NCBI RefSeq assembly: GCF_026167525.1
Contig: NZ_CP110679.1
Coordinates: forward strand, 3,459,501 to 3,523,500
Direction of reading: 5' to 3'
Origin: Sphingomonas sp. M1-B02
Lineage (GTDB): Bacteria; Pseudomonadota; Alphaproteobacteria; Sphingomonadales; Sphingomonadaceae
Length of the DNA: 64,000 nucleotides
The position numbers were made by a program, and so were the translations under genes. Positions 36,080-44,993 of this stretch are shown here, one piece after another (the first letter of the stretch is position 1; each line of letters opens with the position of its first letter). The notes beneath the pieces are model-generated. The model was not told the DNA's origin. It saw only the letters and a list, made by a program, of their open reading frames with translations, and did not search any database.

Positions 36080-37689
36080 TCACCGCATCGTTGATTGGCT
36101 GGGCCCTCGAAACCATCGTCGCCACGACTGTTTTGATGCTGCTGGTGCTGGCGCTGCGCGGTCCCGTTCGCGGGCATTTCGGGCCGCACATGGCCTATGC
36201 GCTCTGGATCCTCCCGATCGGACGGCTGCTGCTGCCGCCGCTGCCGGGCGATTGGCAGCTGAGCCGCTTGTTCGCACCGCTCACCCAGCGCGCGGTGGAA
36301 GCGCCGGCAACGGTCGTCGGACTGCTCAACCCCGCCACCCTGCCGCCAGAGCTCGCCCAGGATGCGACGCTGGCGACGCTGGAGGTCGGAACGCACCAGG
36401 CCAGCCTCGCGCTGGTGCCGCCGACGATCGTCGCGGACGGGCCGAACCTGATCTTGATCCTGGCGGGCCTTTGGGCGCTGGGGGCGATCGCGTTTCTCGG
36501 CTATCATCTGATCGCGCACAGCCGCTATTGCCGCGCGCTGCTGGCCCGCGCCCGCGTCGATCGCACCGTCGCCGATGGCCGCGTCCGGGTGATCGAGACC
36601 GATGCCGCCCATGGCCCGCTCGCGTTCGGCGTGTTCCGCAAATATGTCGCCTTCCCGCGCGATTTCTCGGAGCGCTATGACGAGCTCGAGCGCGATCTGG
36701 CGCTGGCGCATGAGCTTGGCCACCATGTCCGCGGCGATCTGATCGCCAACTGGGTCGCACTGTTCGTGCTTGCCATCCACTGGTTCAATCCGATCGCCTG
36801 GCGCGCGTTTCGCGCCTTCCGCGCCGATCAGGAAATGGCGTGCGACGCGCTCGTCCTCGCCGGCCGCGCCCAGGCGCTGCGCCACGCTTATGGCCGTGCG
36901 ATCGTGAAGTCGGCGCATGGCGGCGCGGTCTCGGCGGCCTGCCACCTGCACACAATCAATGAAGTCAAAGGGAGGTTACGCATGCTTACCGTCAACCGGA
37001 AATCGTCCCCCGCTCGCGTCGCGACCGGCCTGCTCAGCGTGAGCGCGCTGTCGCTCGCCGCGCTCGGCATCACCGCCTCGGGCACGCAGGCGGCCGAGCA
37101 GATCAAGACGCAGGTCGAAGCGACGATCGGCGTGGATCTGGGCCAGGACGTGCCCTTGCCTGCGGCCCCGCCCGCCGCCCCGCCCGCCGCGCCTGCGCTG
37201 CTCGCCGAGCCCGCAGCACCGCCAGCCCCGGCTGCCCCGGCAGCGCGCGAGAGCCACGTCTTCCATGTGAAGGACGACAAGGACGGCAAGCAGGTCAAGC
37301 GCGTCGTGATTGTTCGCCGCGACGGTACGTCCACGTCGACCGAGATGCCCGACTTGGAAAAGATCCGCCTCTCCGTGCCCGAGGTTCGCGACGCCAATTG
37401 CGGCACCGGCAAGGACAGGCCCACCGTCGAGCATCGCAGCGACGGCGAGAAGAAGATCATGATCATCTGCACCGATCGGATCGCGATGATCAGCGCCGAT
37501 GCATCGCGGATCGCGATGCGCGGCAAGCGCCTTGGCATGGACAGCGCGCTGATGGGGCTTCGCCACGCCCGCCGCACGATCGAATCGCGCAGCGAGATGT
37601 CCGCTGCGGAGCGCGCCTCCGCGCTCAGCGGCATCGATCAGGCGATCGCCGAGGTCACCAAGGAGCGCGCGGACGTCGAAGAGGATTGA
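36076..37689 (+). CDS. M56-family (BlaR1-like) membrane metallopeptidase
   Basis: The 537-residue protein has 4-5 membrane helices (about 4-28, 37-56, 124-146, 223-243, 320-345) and an M56 zinc protease centre HELGH at residues 212-216, with a downstream Glu-rich CDALVLAGR. After the last helix comes a Pro/Ala-rich linker, then a periplasmic region to the C terminus. That region holds VFHVKDDKDGKQVKRVVIVRRDG, basic and acidic helices (MSAAERASALSGIDQAI) and no penicillin-binding SxxK or KTG domain. So it senses something other than a beta-lactam, or lacks that sensor. Its likely partner is the BlaI-like repressor, which it overlaps. Confidence 0.88.
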   Translation: MITASLIGWALETIVATTVLMLLVLALRGPVRGHFGPHMAYALWILPIGRLLLPPLPGDWQLSRLFAPLTQRAVEAPATVVGLLNPATLPPELAQDATLATLEVGTHQASLALVPPTIVADGPNLILILAGLWALGAIAFLGYHLIAHSRYCRALLARARVDRTVADGRVRVIETDAAHGPLAFGVFRKYVAFPRDFSERYDELERDLALAHELGHHVRGDLIANWVALFVLAIHWFNPIAWRAFRAFRADQEMACDALVLAGRAQALRHAYGRAIVKSAHGGAVSAACHLHTINEVKGRLRMLTVNRKSSPARVATGLLSVSALSLAALGITASGTQAAEQIKTQVEATIGVDLGQDVPLPAAPPAAPPAAPALLAEPAAPPAPAAPAARESHVFHVKDDKDGKQVKRVVIVRRDGTSTSTEMPDLEKIRLSVPEVRDANCGTGKDRPTVEHRSDGEKKIMIICTDRIAMISADASRIAMRGKRLGMDSALMGLRHARRTIESRSEMSAAERASALSGIDQAIAEVTKERADVEED

Positions 37690-37744
37690 TGCGTTCGGAG
37701 GCTGTTCGTCCTAGCCCTCGCGGGGCGGACATCCTTCAACCCGG

Positions 37745-37771
37745 GGCCGGCCGACTCCTTCGCGGCCGGCC
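37745..37771 (+). terminator. Terminator-like hairpin after the BlaI-M56 pair
   Basis: GGCCGGCCG (37745-37753) pairs perfectly with CGGCCGGCC (37763-37771) around a 9-base loop, 56 bases after the M56 stop. No T run follows, so it may be a pause or mRNA 3' structure rather than a classical terminator. The nearby downstream sequence CTCGTTACG is not a T tract. Confidence 0.5.
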
Positions 37772-37825
37772 TCGTTACGCTTCGCCGGGGTTGCCATCCC
37801 GTCCCACAGCCGCCAATTCCCCTGG

Positions 37826-38683
37826 ATGACCGAAGTCCCCACCGGCGTCGCGCTTTCGATCGATCCGCTGGTCACGCGGGTGCTGGCGCCCAACCCGTCG
37901 CCTTACACCTTCACCGGCACGCAGACGCATCTCGTCGGCACGAGCGAAGTCGCGGTGATCGATCCCGGCCCCGACGATTCCGCGCATGTCGAGGCGCTGC
38001 TCGCGGCGATCGCCGGCCGCCGGGTCAGCGCGATCCTCTGCACCCATACCCACCGCGACCACAGCCCCGGCGCGGCGCCGATCAAGGCCGCCACCGGCGC
38101 GCCGATCGTCGGCTGCGCGCCGCTGTCGCTTGCCGATGCCGGCCCCCGCGCCGATGCCGCGTTCGACACCGGCTACACCCCCGATCGCGTGCTGGCGGAC
38201 GGCGAGAGCGTCGCCGGTCCCGACTGGACGCTCGTCGCGCTCGCCACCCCCGGCCACACCTCCAACCATCTCGCCTTCGCGCTGCCCGAAACGAAGGCGC
38301 TGTTTACCGGCGATCATGTGATGGGCTGGTCGACCACCGTCGTCGCGCCGCCCGACGGCAACATGGCCGATTACATGGCGAGCCTGGCGAAGCTGATGGA
38401 GCGCGACGACCGCATCTATTACCCCGCCCATGGCGATCCGATCGAGAAGCCGCAGCGCTTCGTCCGCGGGCTGATCGGCCACCGCAAGCAGCGCGAGGGC
38501 CAGATATTGCGGCTGCTGCAGCAAGACGTCGTCGCGATCCCTGCGATGGTCGAGCGCATGTATGTGGGTCTCGATCCTCGGCTGATGGGGGCGGCGGAGC
38601 GTTCGGTGCTCGCGCATCTGATCGACTTGCAGGCGCGCGGGTTGGTCGCGGAACGGAGCGGAGACTGGAGGATGGCGGCATGA
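37826..38683 (+). CDS. MBL-fold metallohydrolase, LACTB2-like
   Basis: The 285-residue protein has the metallo-beta-lactamase fold: THTHRDHSPG (HxHxDH zinc ligands, about residue 74), ATPGHTSNH, GDHVMG and HGDPIEKP, plus a C-terminal winged-helix-like tail with a conserved KQREGQI. This combination matches the LACTB2/glyoxalase-like hydrolases that include RNase or thioester activities, not true beta-lactamases. No substrate is evident. It lies 136 bases after the M56 gene. The DUF4230 gene starts 4 bases before its stop (ATGA), so they are probably co-transcribed. Confidence 0.9.
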   Translation: MTEVPTGVALSIDPLVTRVLAPNPSPYTFTGTQTHLVGTSEVAVIDPGPDDSAHVEALLAAIAGRRVSAILCTHTHRDHSPGAAPIKAATGAPIVGCAPLSLADAGPRADAAFDTGYTPDRVLADGESVAGPDWTLVALATPGHTSNHLAFALPETKALFTGDHVMGWSTTVVAPPDGNMADYMASLAKLMERDDRIYYPAHGDPIEKPQRFVRGLIGHRKQREGQILRLLQQDVVAIPAMVERMYVGLDPRLMGAAERSVLAHLIDLQARGLVAERSGDWRMAA

Positions 38684-39363
38684 ACGGATGCCTGAAGATC
38701 GGCGGCATCGTCGTCGCGATCCTGCTGGTGATCGCTGCAGGCTTCTGGTTCCTGGGCGAGAGCGTCCGGCGCCAGTTCCTCGGGGCCAATCCGGTCACCG
38801 TCGCGCAATCGAGCCTGGAGAGCCTGCGCGAGCAGAACCGCCTGTCGACCTTCCAGGCGCGCTATGTTGCGGTGGTCACCTCGAAACAGTCGCGGCTCGG
38901 CATGACCGCGCAGAAGACGATGATCATGCCCGGCATGGTCCGCTACGAAGTCGATCTGTCCAAGCTGCAGCAAAAGGACCTGCGCTGGGACGCCGGCAAC
39001 AATCGCCTGTCGATCACGCTGCCGCAGGTCGAGGTGATCGGCCCGGCGGTCGATATCAACAATGTCCGCGAATATGACGGCGGCGGCCTGCTTATGACGC
39101 TGACCGACGTCGAATCGAAGCTCGACGATGCCAATCGCAAGGCGGGCCAGGCCGAGCTGGTCCGCCAGGCACGCGAGGCGACGCCGATGAAGCTCGCCCG
39201 CGACGCCACCCGCCGCGCGGTCGAGCGCAGCTTCACGATGCCGCTCAAGGCAGTCGGCATCACCGCGACCGTGGACGTGCGCTTCGCCGACGAGGCCAGG
39301 GCTCCAACCGAGCGCTGGGACACATCGCGCAGCCCCCAGGAGGTCATCGCCAACAAATGGTAG
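38680..39363 (+). CDS. DUF4230 protein, membrane-anchored
   Basis: The 227-residue protein has an N-terminal helix (about 8-25) and a DUF4230 body: QSSLESLREQNRLSTFQARYVAVV, MPGMVRYEVDLSKLQQKDL and NRLSITLPQVEVIGPAVD. The long Gln/Arg-rich helical C terminus holds REATPMKLARDATRRAVER. DUF4230 proteins have unknown function and are usually single-pass inner-membrane proteins with most of the chain in the periplasm. ATG 38680 overlaps the upstream gene end by 4 bases. A long frame on the opposite strand (38419-41298) overlaps this region and is a shadow. Confidence 0.85.
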   Translation: MNGCLKIGGIVVAILLVIAAGFWFLGESVRRQFLGANPVTVAQSSLESLREQNRLSTFQARYVAVVTSKQSRLGMTAQKTMIMPGMVRYEVDLSKLQQKDLRWDAGNNRLSITLPQVEVIGPAVDINNVREYDGGGLLMTLTDVESKLDDANRKAGQAELVRQAREATPMKLARDATRRAVERSFTMPLKAVGITATVDVRFADEARAPTERWDTSRSPQEVIANKW

Positions 39364-39426
39364 CCGGTTGAGGCCAGCGGCAAAGCTCGCTATCTGCAGG
39401 CCTGCGATGACGTGCAGGGGGTGGGC

Positions 39427-40227
39427 ATGGCGACCTTGGCAGGACCGATGCCGGGCTTGGGGCGGGACGACCGATTCTTCCTGACGATGGCGATCGCGAT
39501 GGCGCTGACCATCGTCGCGGGCTTTTCCGTCCAGGTGGCGATGGGTCGCTCGACCTTTGCCGCGCCGCCCCTGGTGCATTTCCACGCCTTCGTCTTCTTC
39601 GGGTGGGTAGTGATCTACGTCGCGCAGAATGTGCTGGTGACGCGCGGTTCGATGGCGCTGCATCGCCGGCTCGGCTGGCTCGCCGCGGGCTGGGCGAGTG
39701 CGATGGTGGTGGTCGGCATCTACACGACAGTGACGATGGTCCGGTTCGCATCCTCGCCCTTCTTCTTCCGGCCGGCTTATTTCCTCGTGATGAACTCGCT
39801 TAGCGTGATCGCCTTTGCCGGGCTCGTCGCCGCGGCGATCGCGCTGCGGCGGCGGACCGAATGGCATCGCCGCTTGCTCTTCTGCGGCATGGCGATCCTC
39901 ACCGGACCCGCGCTTGGGCGGCTCCTGCCCTTGCCGCTGATGATGCCCTATGCCGAATGGGGTGTCTTCGTGGGGGTGATGCTGTTCCCGTTGGTCGGCG
40001 TGATCGCTGATCTGCGGCGTCGGGGAGGGATCCATCCCGCCTGGTGGTGGGGGCTCGCCACTATCGTCGCGATGCAGGTCTCGATGACGCTCCTGGCCTA
40101 TAGCCCGCTCGGCCTGTCGATCTATGGGGCGGCGACCCGCGGCTATCCCGGCGAGGCGGTCGCCCCGCTGGAATTTCCGCCTCCGCCCGGCGGTCCCTTG
40201 ATCACGGGGCGCGACACGGCCATTTGA
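39427..40227 (+). CDS. Polytopic membrane protein of unknown function
   Basis: The 266-residue protein has about seven hydrophobic segments. Notable blocks are HFHAFVFFGWVVIYVAQNVLV and LHRRLGWLAAGW, and a later LPLMMPYAEWGVFVGVMLFPLVGVIADL. The histidines in the first and third blocks could bind heme or metal, but this is speculative. The frame begins at GTG 39412; ATG 39427 (MATLAGPMPGL) with AGGGGGTGGGC directly before it is preferred. It lies 33 bases before nadA on the same strand. No family name can be supported. Confidence 0.75.
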   Translation: MATLAGPMPGLGRDDRFFLTMAIAMALTIVAGFSVQVAMGRSTFAAPPLVHFHAFVFFGWVVIYVAQNVLVTRGSMALHRRLGWLAAGWASAMVVVGIYTTVTMVRFASSPFFFRPAYFLVMNSLSVIAFAGLVAAAIALRRRTEWHRRLLFCGMAILTGPALGRLLPLPLMMPYAEWGVFVGVMLFPLVGVIADLRRRGGIHPAWWWGLATIVAMQVSMTLLAYSPLGLSIYGAATRGYPGEAVAPLEFPPPPGGPLITGRDTAI

Positions 40228-40260
40228 GACGCGAACCGCTTCGCAAAGGCTCATAATATA

Positions 40261-41289
40261 ATGGACGCACGCAACGGCATCGGCGGCAACCTCGCCGGCC
40301 TCGATCTCCGCGCCGAGATCGATCGGCTGCGCAAGGAGCGCAACGCCGTCATCCTCGCCCATTATTACCAGAAGCCCGAGCTCCAGGATCTCGCGGACTT
40401 CGTTGGCGACAGCCTCGATCTCTCGCGCAAGGCCGCCGAGACCGACGCCGACGTCATCGCTTTCTGCGGCGTCCGCTTCATGGCCGAGACCGCCAAGATC
40501 CTGTCGCCCGACAAGATCGTCGTGCTCCCCGACATGAACGCCGGTTGCAGCCTCGAGGACAGCTGCCCGCCCGATCAGTTTGCCGCCTTCCGCGCCGCGA
40601 ACCCCGATCATATCGCGCTGACCTACATCAACTGCTCGGTCGAAGTGAAAGCGTTGAGCGACATCATCGTTACCAGCTCTTCGGCCGAGAAGATCCTCAG
40701 CCAGATACCGCTCGACCAGAAGATCATCTTCGGCCCCGACAAGAATCTGGGCGGCTATCTCACCCGCACGCTGGGGCGCGACATGCTGCTGTGGCCCGGC
40801 GTGTGCATCGTCCACGAGGCGTTCAGCGAGACCGAATTGCTCAAGCTCCGCGCGCGCCACCCCGGCGCGCCGATCGCCGCGCATCCCGAATGCCCGCCGC
40901 ACATCCTCGATCACGCCGATTATGTCGGCTCGACCCGCGGCATCCTCGATTTCGCCAAGAGCTTCCCTGGGCAGACCCTGATCGTCGCCACCGAGCCGCA
41001 CATCATCCACCAGATGGAGAAGGCGCTCCCGGAGAAGCAGTTCATCGGCGCCCCCGGCGCGGACGGCAACTGCAACTGCAACATCTGCCCCTATATGGCG
41101 CTCAACAATATGGAGAAGCTCTATCTCGCGCTGCGCGATCTGAGCCCGAGGATCGAGATCGAGGAAGGCATGCGGCTGAAGGCGAAGAAGAGCCTCGATC
41201 GCATGCTGGAGATGGCGAGCGCCAGCGTGGGGCAGGGCGATCTGGGCCCGGTGCCCGCGGTGGGCGGCGATCCGCAGAAGGGCGACTGA
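40261..41289 (+). CDS. nadA: Quinolinate synthase
   Basis: NadA condenses iminoaspartate and DHAP to quinolinate, using a [4Fe-4S] cluster, in NAD synthesis. The 342-residue product has ILAHYYQKPELQDLADFVGDSLDLSR, FCGVRFMAETAKILSPDK, MNAGCSLEDSCP with the first cluster Cys, YINCSVEVK, HPECPPHI and the final CNCNICPYM cluster region. The start is ATG 40261. No nadB is present; nadC lies 2.6 kb downstream in the same direction. The next gene starts 7 bases after the stop. Confidence 0.97.
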   Translation: MDARNGIGGNLAGLDLRAEIDRLRKERNAVILAHYYQKPELQDLADFVGDSLDLSRKAAETDADVIAFCGVRFMAETAKILSPDKIVVLPDMNAGCSLEDSCPPDQFAAFRAANPDHIALTYINCSVEVKALSDIIVTSSSAEKILSQIPLDQKIIFGPDKNLGGYLTRTLGRDMLLWPGVCIVHEAFSETELLKLRARHPGAPIAAHPECPPHILDHADYVGSTRGILDFAKSFPGQTLIVATEPHIIHQMEKALPEKQFIGAPGADGNCNCNICPYMALNNMEKLYLALRDLSPRIEIEEGMRLKAKKSLDRMLEMASASVGQGDLGPVPAVGGDPQKGD

Positions 41290-41296
41290 GCCCGGC

Positions 41297-42718
41297 ATGA
41301 TGCGCGGGCTCGCGCCGGAGGCCCGCTACGGGCTAGCGGCGGCGCTGCTCTGCGCCGTCGTGCTGCTCTTCTTCTGGCCGGGCGTCGCCCATTATGACAG
41401 CGTCGCGCAATATCAGCAGGTCGTCTCCGGCGCCTATAATGACTGGCACCCGCCGGTGATGGCGCGGCTCTGGTCGCTATCATATGCGCTGGGCTGGGCG
41501 GGGCAGGGCCCGATGTTCGCGCTGCAGACCCTGCTCTGGTGGGCCGGGCTGGGCCTGCTTGCCGCGGCACTTGCCCGCAGCGGCGCCCGCATCGCGGCGC
41601 TGGCGGTGGTCGCTCTGGGGCTCTGGCCCCCCTTGCTCGGCTGGCAGGCGCTGGTCGTCAAGGATGGCCAGATGGCCGCCGCGCTGGTCGCCGCCACCGG
41701 GATCGTGGCCTGGAAGCGGTTTGCCGAACGACCGGTCGGCTGGGTCGCGACAACAGCGGTGCTGCTGTTGCTCGGCTACGCACTGCTCGTCCGCGCCAAC
41801 GCCGTCTTCGCGGTCGCGCCGCTCGCGGTAGGGCTGCTTGCGCCGGGCGGCTGGCAGGCGTGGCGCTCGCGGACCGTCCTGATCGGCGCAGTAGCGCTGG
41901 CGGCATTGGCGCTCTCGCCGCTGATCAACGCGCGCATCTTCGGTGCCGAGCCGAGCGGCGTCGCGGCGACCCAGCCGCTGTTCGACATGGCCGGGATCGC
42001 GCACCGTGCCGGCCCGCACGCGGTGCCGATGGTGCCGGCCGAGACGTGGCAGCGGCTGGAGGCCGAACGCTGTTCTTCCTCGGTGCTGTGGGACAATTTC
42101 TCGATCGGCAAACGCTGCGACTATATCCAGCGCGACCTGACCGGCCGACCGCGGCAGGAGATATTCGCGGCCTGGATGCGCGCGATCCGCGCGCATCCGG
42201 ACGCCTATCTCTCGCATCGGCTGGCGCATTGGAACGCGACGATGCGCTGGTTCGTCCCGTGGCACTTCCCGCAGGCGGTGCCCCAGGCCGAGTCGCTGCC
42301 GAACCGGCTGGGGCTGGCCACGCCCGGGCGCCAGGTGATCGCGTTCGATAGGGTCGCCGGATGGCTCGCGAACAGCCCGCTCGGCGCGCCGATTCTCGCA
42401 TTCGCGGCCGCATTGGCGGTGCTGGCGCTGGCGAAGCCCGCCCAAATCACCGCGCACGGGCTCGCGGTCTCGCTCGCGCTTTCGGCGGTCGCGATGGAGG
42501 CGAGCTTCCTGTTCCTCAGCATCGCCAGCGACATGCGCTATCACCTCTGGTCGATGCTGGCGGCCTGGCTGTCGCTGATCCTGCTGCTCACTCAGCCATT
42601 GCCCTGGCGCCGTGCTCGGATCGCGCTGCTGTTGCTGGCGCTGATCGCGCTGACATCGCTTGGCGCGCGGCTGCTGCTCCCGCAGATCGGCGACGATTAT
42701 GCGGCCCTGCTGCGCTGA
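41297..42718 (+). CDS. Polytopic membrane protein, GT-C-like
   Basis: The 473-residue protein has about ten hydrophobic segments. It starts with a short basic N terminus (MMRGLAPEARYG), and an early loop contains HYDSVAQYQQVVSGAYNDWHPPVMARLW. The conserved Asp and Asp/His-rich first loop (ending DWHPPV) and the large periplasmic central part are like GT-C-fold glycosyltransferases or DUF-type membrane proteins. This is a pattern-based suggestion only. It may add sugars or oligosaccharides at the membrane. The start could be 41297 or 41300 (two adjacent ATG codons). It converges on dinB with an 11-base gap. Confidence 0.72.
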   Translation: MMRGLAPEARYGLAAALLCAVVLLFFWPGVAHYDSVAQYQQVVSGAYNDWHPPVMARLWSLSYALGWAGQGPMFALQTLLWWAGLGLLAAALARSGARIAALAVVALGLWPPLLGWQALVVKDGQMAAALVAATGIVAWKRFAERPVGWVATTAVLLLLGYALLVRANAVFAVAPLAVGLLAPGGWQAWRSRTVLIGAVALAALALSPLINARIFGAEPSGVAATQPLFDMAGIAHRAGPHAVPMVPAETWQRLEAERCSSSVLWDNFSIGKRCDYIQRDLTGRPRQEIFAAWMRAIRAHPDAYLSHRLAHWNATMRWFVPWHFPQAVPQAESLPNRLGLATPGRQVIAFDRVAGWLANSPLGAPILAFAAALAVLALAKPAQITAHGLAVSLALSAVAMEASFLFLSIASDMRYHLWSMLAAWLSLILLLTQPLPWRRARIALLLLALIALTSLGARLLLPQIGDDYAALLR

Positions 42719-42729
42719 TCGCAGGCGCG

Positions 42730-43818
42730 TTAGCCGGGCTCGCCGGCGCCGAACAAGGGCAGCGGGTCCGCCGCGCCACGCTCCGGTTCGAAGTTGGAAA
42801 CCGTCACCCCCACCAGCCGGATCCCCATCTCCGGCGGCAGCACCAGCCGGATCAGGTCGCAGCTCGCCGCCCGCAGTGCCGCATGGCTCCGCACCACCGT
42901 CGCAAAGCTCTTGCTGCGGGTGATAAGACGGAAGTCGGCGAACTTGATCTTCACCGTCACCGTGCGCCCGAATGCCTGTGCCTTCTCGCACCAGCCCCAC
43001 ACATCGTCGGCCATACGCAGCACCCCCGCCTCGATCTCGGCCGGGTCGGTCAGGTCGCGGTTGAAGGTGGTTTCCGAGCCGGAAGACTTGCGCTCGCGCG
43101 AGGGGTTCACCGGGCGATGATCCTCGCCGCGCGCGATCGCATGATACCATTCGGCCGCGCTGCCGAAATGCGCCTGCAGGAACTCGAGCGGCTTGGCCTT
43201 CAGGTCGGCGCCGGTCTCGATCCCCAGCCGCTTCATCTTCGCCGCGGTCACCGGGCCCACGCCGTGGAAGCGCGCCACCGGCAGTGTCTCGACCCAGGCC
43301 GGGCCCATATCCGGCGTCACCGCGAATTGGCCGTTGGGCTTGCGCTGGTCCGAGGCCAGCTTGGCGAGGAACTTGTTGTACGAGATGCCCGCCGAGGCGG
43401 TGAGCCCGGTCTCCGCCAGGATTCGCGCGCGGATCGCCTTCGCGGTGGCCCAGGCGGTCTCGATGCCCTGCAGATTGTCGGTCACGTCGAGATAGGCCTC
43501 GTCGAGCGAAAGCGGCTGGATCAGGCCGCTAAACTCGGCGAAGATCGCATGGATCTGCCGCGACACCGCCTTGTACACCTCGAAGCGCGGCGGCACGAAG
43601 ATCAGCTCGGGGCAGCGCCGCGCCGCAGTGACCGAGGGCAGTGCCGATCGCACTCCGAATTTGCGCGCCTCATAACTCGCCGCCGCCACCACCCCGCGCG
43701 CCGCGCCATGCCCCACCGCCACCGGCTTCCCGCGCAGCGCGGGATCGTCGCGTTGCTCCACCGATGCGAAAAAGGCATCCATATCGACATGCAATATCTT
43801 GCGGACAGGCGGACTCAC
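42730..43818 (-). CDS. dinB: DNA polymerase IV
   Basis: DinB is an error-prone Y-family polymerase for bypass of DNA damage. The 362-residue product shows HVDMDAFFASVEQRDDPALRGKPVAVG, AAASYEARKFGVRSALP, the catalytic LSLDEAYLDVT with paired acidic residues, and SAGISYNKFLAKLASDQRKPNG. The little-finger domain follows. A beta-clamp-type C-terminal motif is suggested by PLPLFG near the end. The start is GTG 43818 (MSPPVRKILHVDMD). I saw no LexA-like SOS box by eye immediately before it. It is divergent from nadC. Confidence 0.96.
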   Translation of the reverse strand: MSPPVRKILHVDMDAFFASVEQRDDPALRGKPVAVGHGAARGVVAAASYEARKFGVRSALPSVTAARRCPELIFVPPRFEVYKAVSRQIHAIFAEFSGLIQPLSLDEAYLDVTDNLQGIETAWATAKAIRARILAETGLTASAGISYNKFLAKLASDQRKPNGQFAVTPDMGPAWVETLPVARFHGVGPVTAAKMKRLGIETGADLKAKPLEFLQAHFGSAAEWYHAIARGEDHRPVNPSRERKSSGSETTFNRDLTDPAEIEAGVLRMADDVWGWCEKAQAFGRTVTVKIKFADFRLITRSKSFATVVRSHAALRAASCDLIRLVLPPEMGIRLVGVTVSNFEPERGAADPLPLFGAGEPG

Positions 43819-43893
43819 GCCGCGCTTCTAGCGGCAATCGAACAATAGGGGAACGGGGCTGACAATGCGCTACGCCCGGCCTAGAGCGCGAAC

Positions 43894-44739
43894 ATGACCT
43901 TCTCTCTCGACCGCTTCGACCTGGACGCCTTCGTGCGCGCAACCCTCGCCGAGGATCTGGGCGGGGAAGGGGACATCACCTCGCAGGCGGTGATTCCGGC
44001 GGACGCACTGTTCGAGGGCGTGATGGACAGCCGCGATCCGATCGTCGTCGCCGGCCTGCCGATCGCCGAGGCCTTCTTCCGCGCGCTCGATCCGGACGTG
44101 GCGATCGAGCGACTGGTCGGGGAAGGTCAGTCGGTTCCCGCCGCGACCGATCTGCTCCGCCTGCGCGGCAAGGCCCGGGCGATGCTCACCGCCGAACGTT
44201 CGGCGCTCAACACCGTGCAGCATCTTTCGGGCATCGCAACGATGACGCGCGCCTATGTGGACGCCATCGGCGGCACTGGCGCGACGCTGCTCGACACGCG
44301 CAAGACGCTGCCCGGGCTGCGGGTCCTCGAGAAATATGCGACCCGCATGGGAGGCGCCGAAAACCATCGCATGGGGCTGTGGGACGCGGCGATGATCAAG
44401 GACAATCATGTAGCGGTGGCGGGCTCGGTCGGCGAGGCGGTCCGCCGCGCGGTCGCCGCCGGGATCGAGCGGATCATCGTCGAGGTCGACCGCATCGATC
44501 AGATCGAACCCGCGCTTGCCGCCGGCGCCACGCACCTGTTGCTCGATAATATGGGCCCGCCGATGCTGCGCGAGGCGGTCGCCCTCGTCGCGGGCCGCGT
44601 TCCGACCGAAGCCTCGGGCGGCGTGCGGCTCGACACGATCCGCGCGATCGCGGAGACCGGCGTGAGCTATGTCAGCGTCGGCCGCCTGACCCAGTCCGCG
44701 CCCGCGGCCGACATCGGCCTCGATTTCGCTGCGGTCTAG
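43894..44739 (+). CDS. nadC: Nicotinate-nucleotide pyrophosphorylase (carboxylating)
   Basis: NadC converts quinolinate and PRPP to nicotinate mononucleotide. The 281-residue product has VRATLAEDLGGEGDITSQAV, AERSALNTVQHLSGIATMT, DTRKTLPGLRVLEKYAT, GAENHRMGLWDAAMIKDNHV, IIVEVDRIDQIEPA and LLLDNM. The final TGVSYVSVGRLTQSAPAADIGLD is also typical. ATG 43894 matches the family start (MTFSLDRFDLDAFVRATLAEDL). The nadA gene 2.6 kb upstream is in the same direction, but other genes lie between. Confidence 0.97.
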   Translation: MTFSLDRFDLDAFVRATLAEDLGGEGDITSQAVIPADALFEGVMDSRDPIVVAGLPIAEAFFRALDPDVAIERLVGEGQSVPAATDLLRLRGKARAMLTAERSALNTVQHLSGIATMTRAYVDAIGGTGATLLDTRKTLPGLRVLEKYATRMGGAENHRMGLWDAAMIKDNHVAVAGSVGEAVRRAVAAGIERIIVEVDRIDQIEPALAAGATHLLLDNMGPPMLREAVALVAGRVPTEASGGVRLDTIRAIAETGVSYVSVGRLTQSAPAADIGLDFAAV

Positions 44740-44780
44740 ACGGGGTCGGCTGGAGTTTGATCCAGCTCGATGAGCCAGCC

Positions 44781-44878
44781 CCACCCCGGCGCAGGCCGAG
44801 GCCCAGTTGCGAACTGTTCGAGAAGCGGGATGCCATTCCCAGTCCGCCGATACTGGGCCCCGGCGTTCGCCGGGGTGG
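44781..44878. repeat. 98-bp intergenic inverted repeat
   Basis: Arms at 44781-44807 (CCACCCCGGCG...GCCCAGT) and 44852-44878 (ACTGGGCCCCGGCG...GGGGTGG) are 27 bp each and match in most positions when reversed. The centre is 44 bases. It fills most of the 254-base gap between nadC and the DUF4112 gene. The following bases to about 44963 (GTGCGCCGGGATGACGG) resemble the ends of other intergenic repeats of this type known from sphingomonads. No ORF is present. Confidence 0.7.
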
Positions 44879-44993
44879 AAGATGAACGGCGCCGAGCTTC
44901 ACTCTCGGTCGAAACAGCTCCGTCCGGACAGGTTCAAAGCGTGCGCCGGGATGACGGCTTAACGCACTGGTGATCCAACGTTAGGCCCGCGCG

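Noticed and set aside
37826..38683. MBL gene as a beta-lactamase under the BlaI pair
   Set aside because: The C-terminal winged tail and LACTB2-type pattern point to a general hydrolase, and it lacks the signal peptide of a secreted beta-lactamase.
38419..41298. A 959-codon frame on the minus strand opposite MBL, DUF4230 and nadA genes
   Set aside because: The real genes on the plus strand have clear families. The frame is a shadow that arises because third codon positions are GC-rich.
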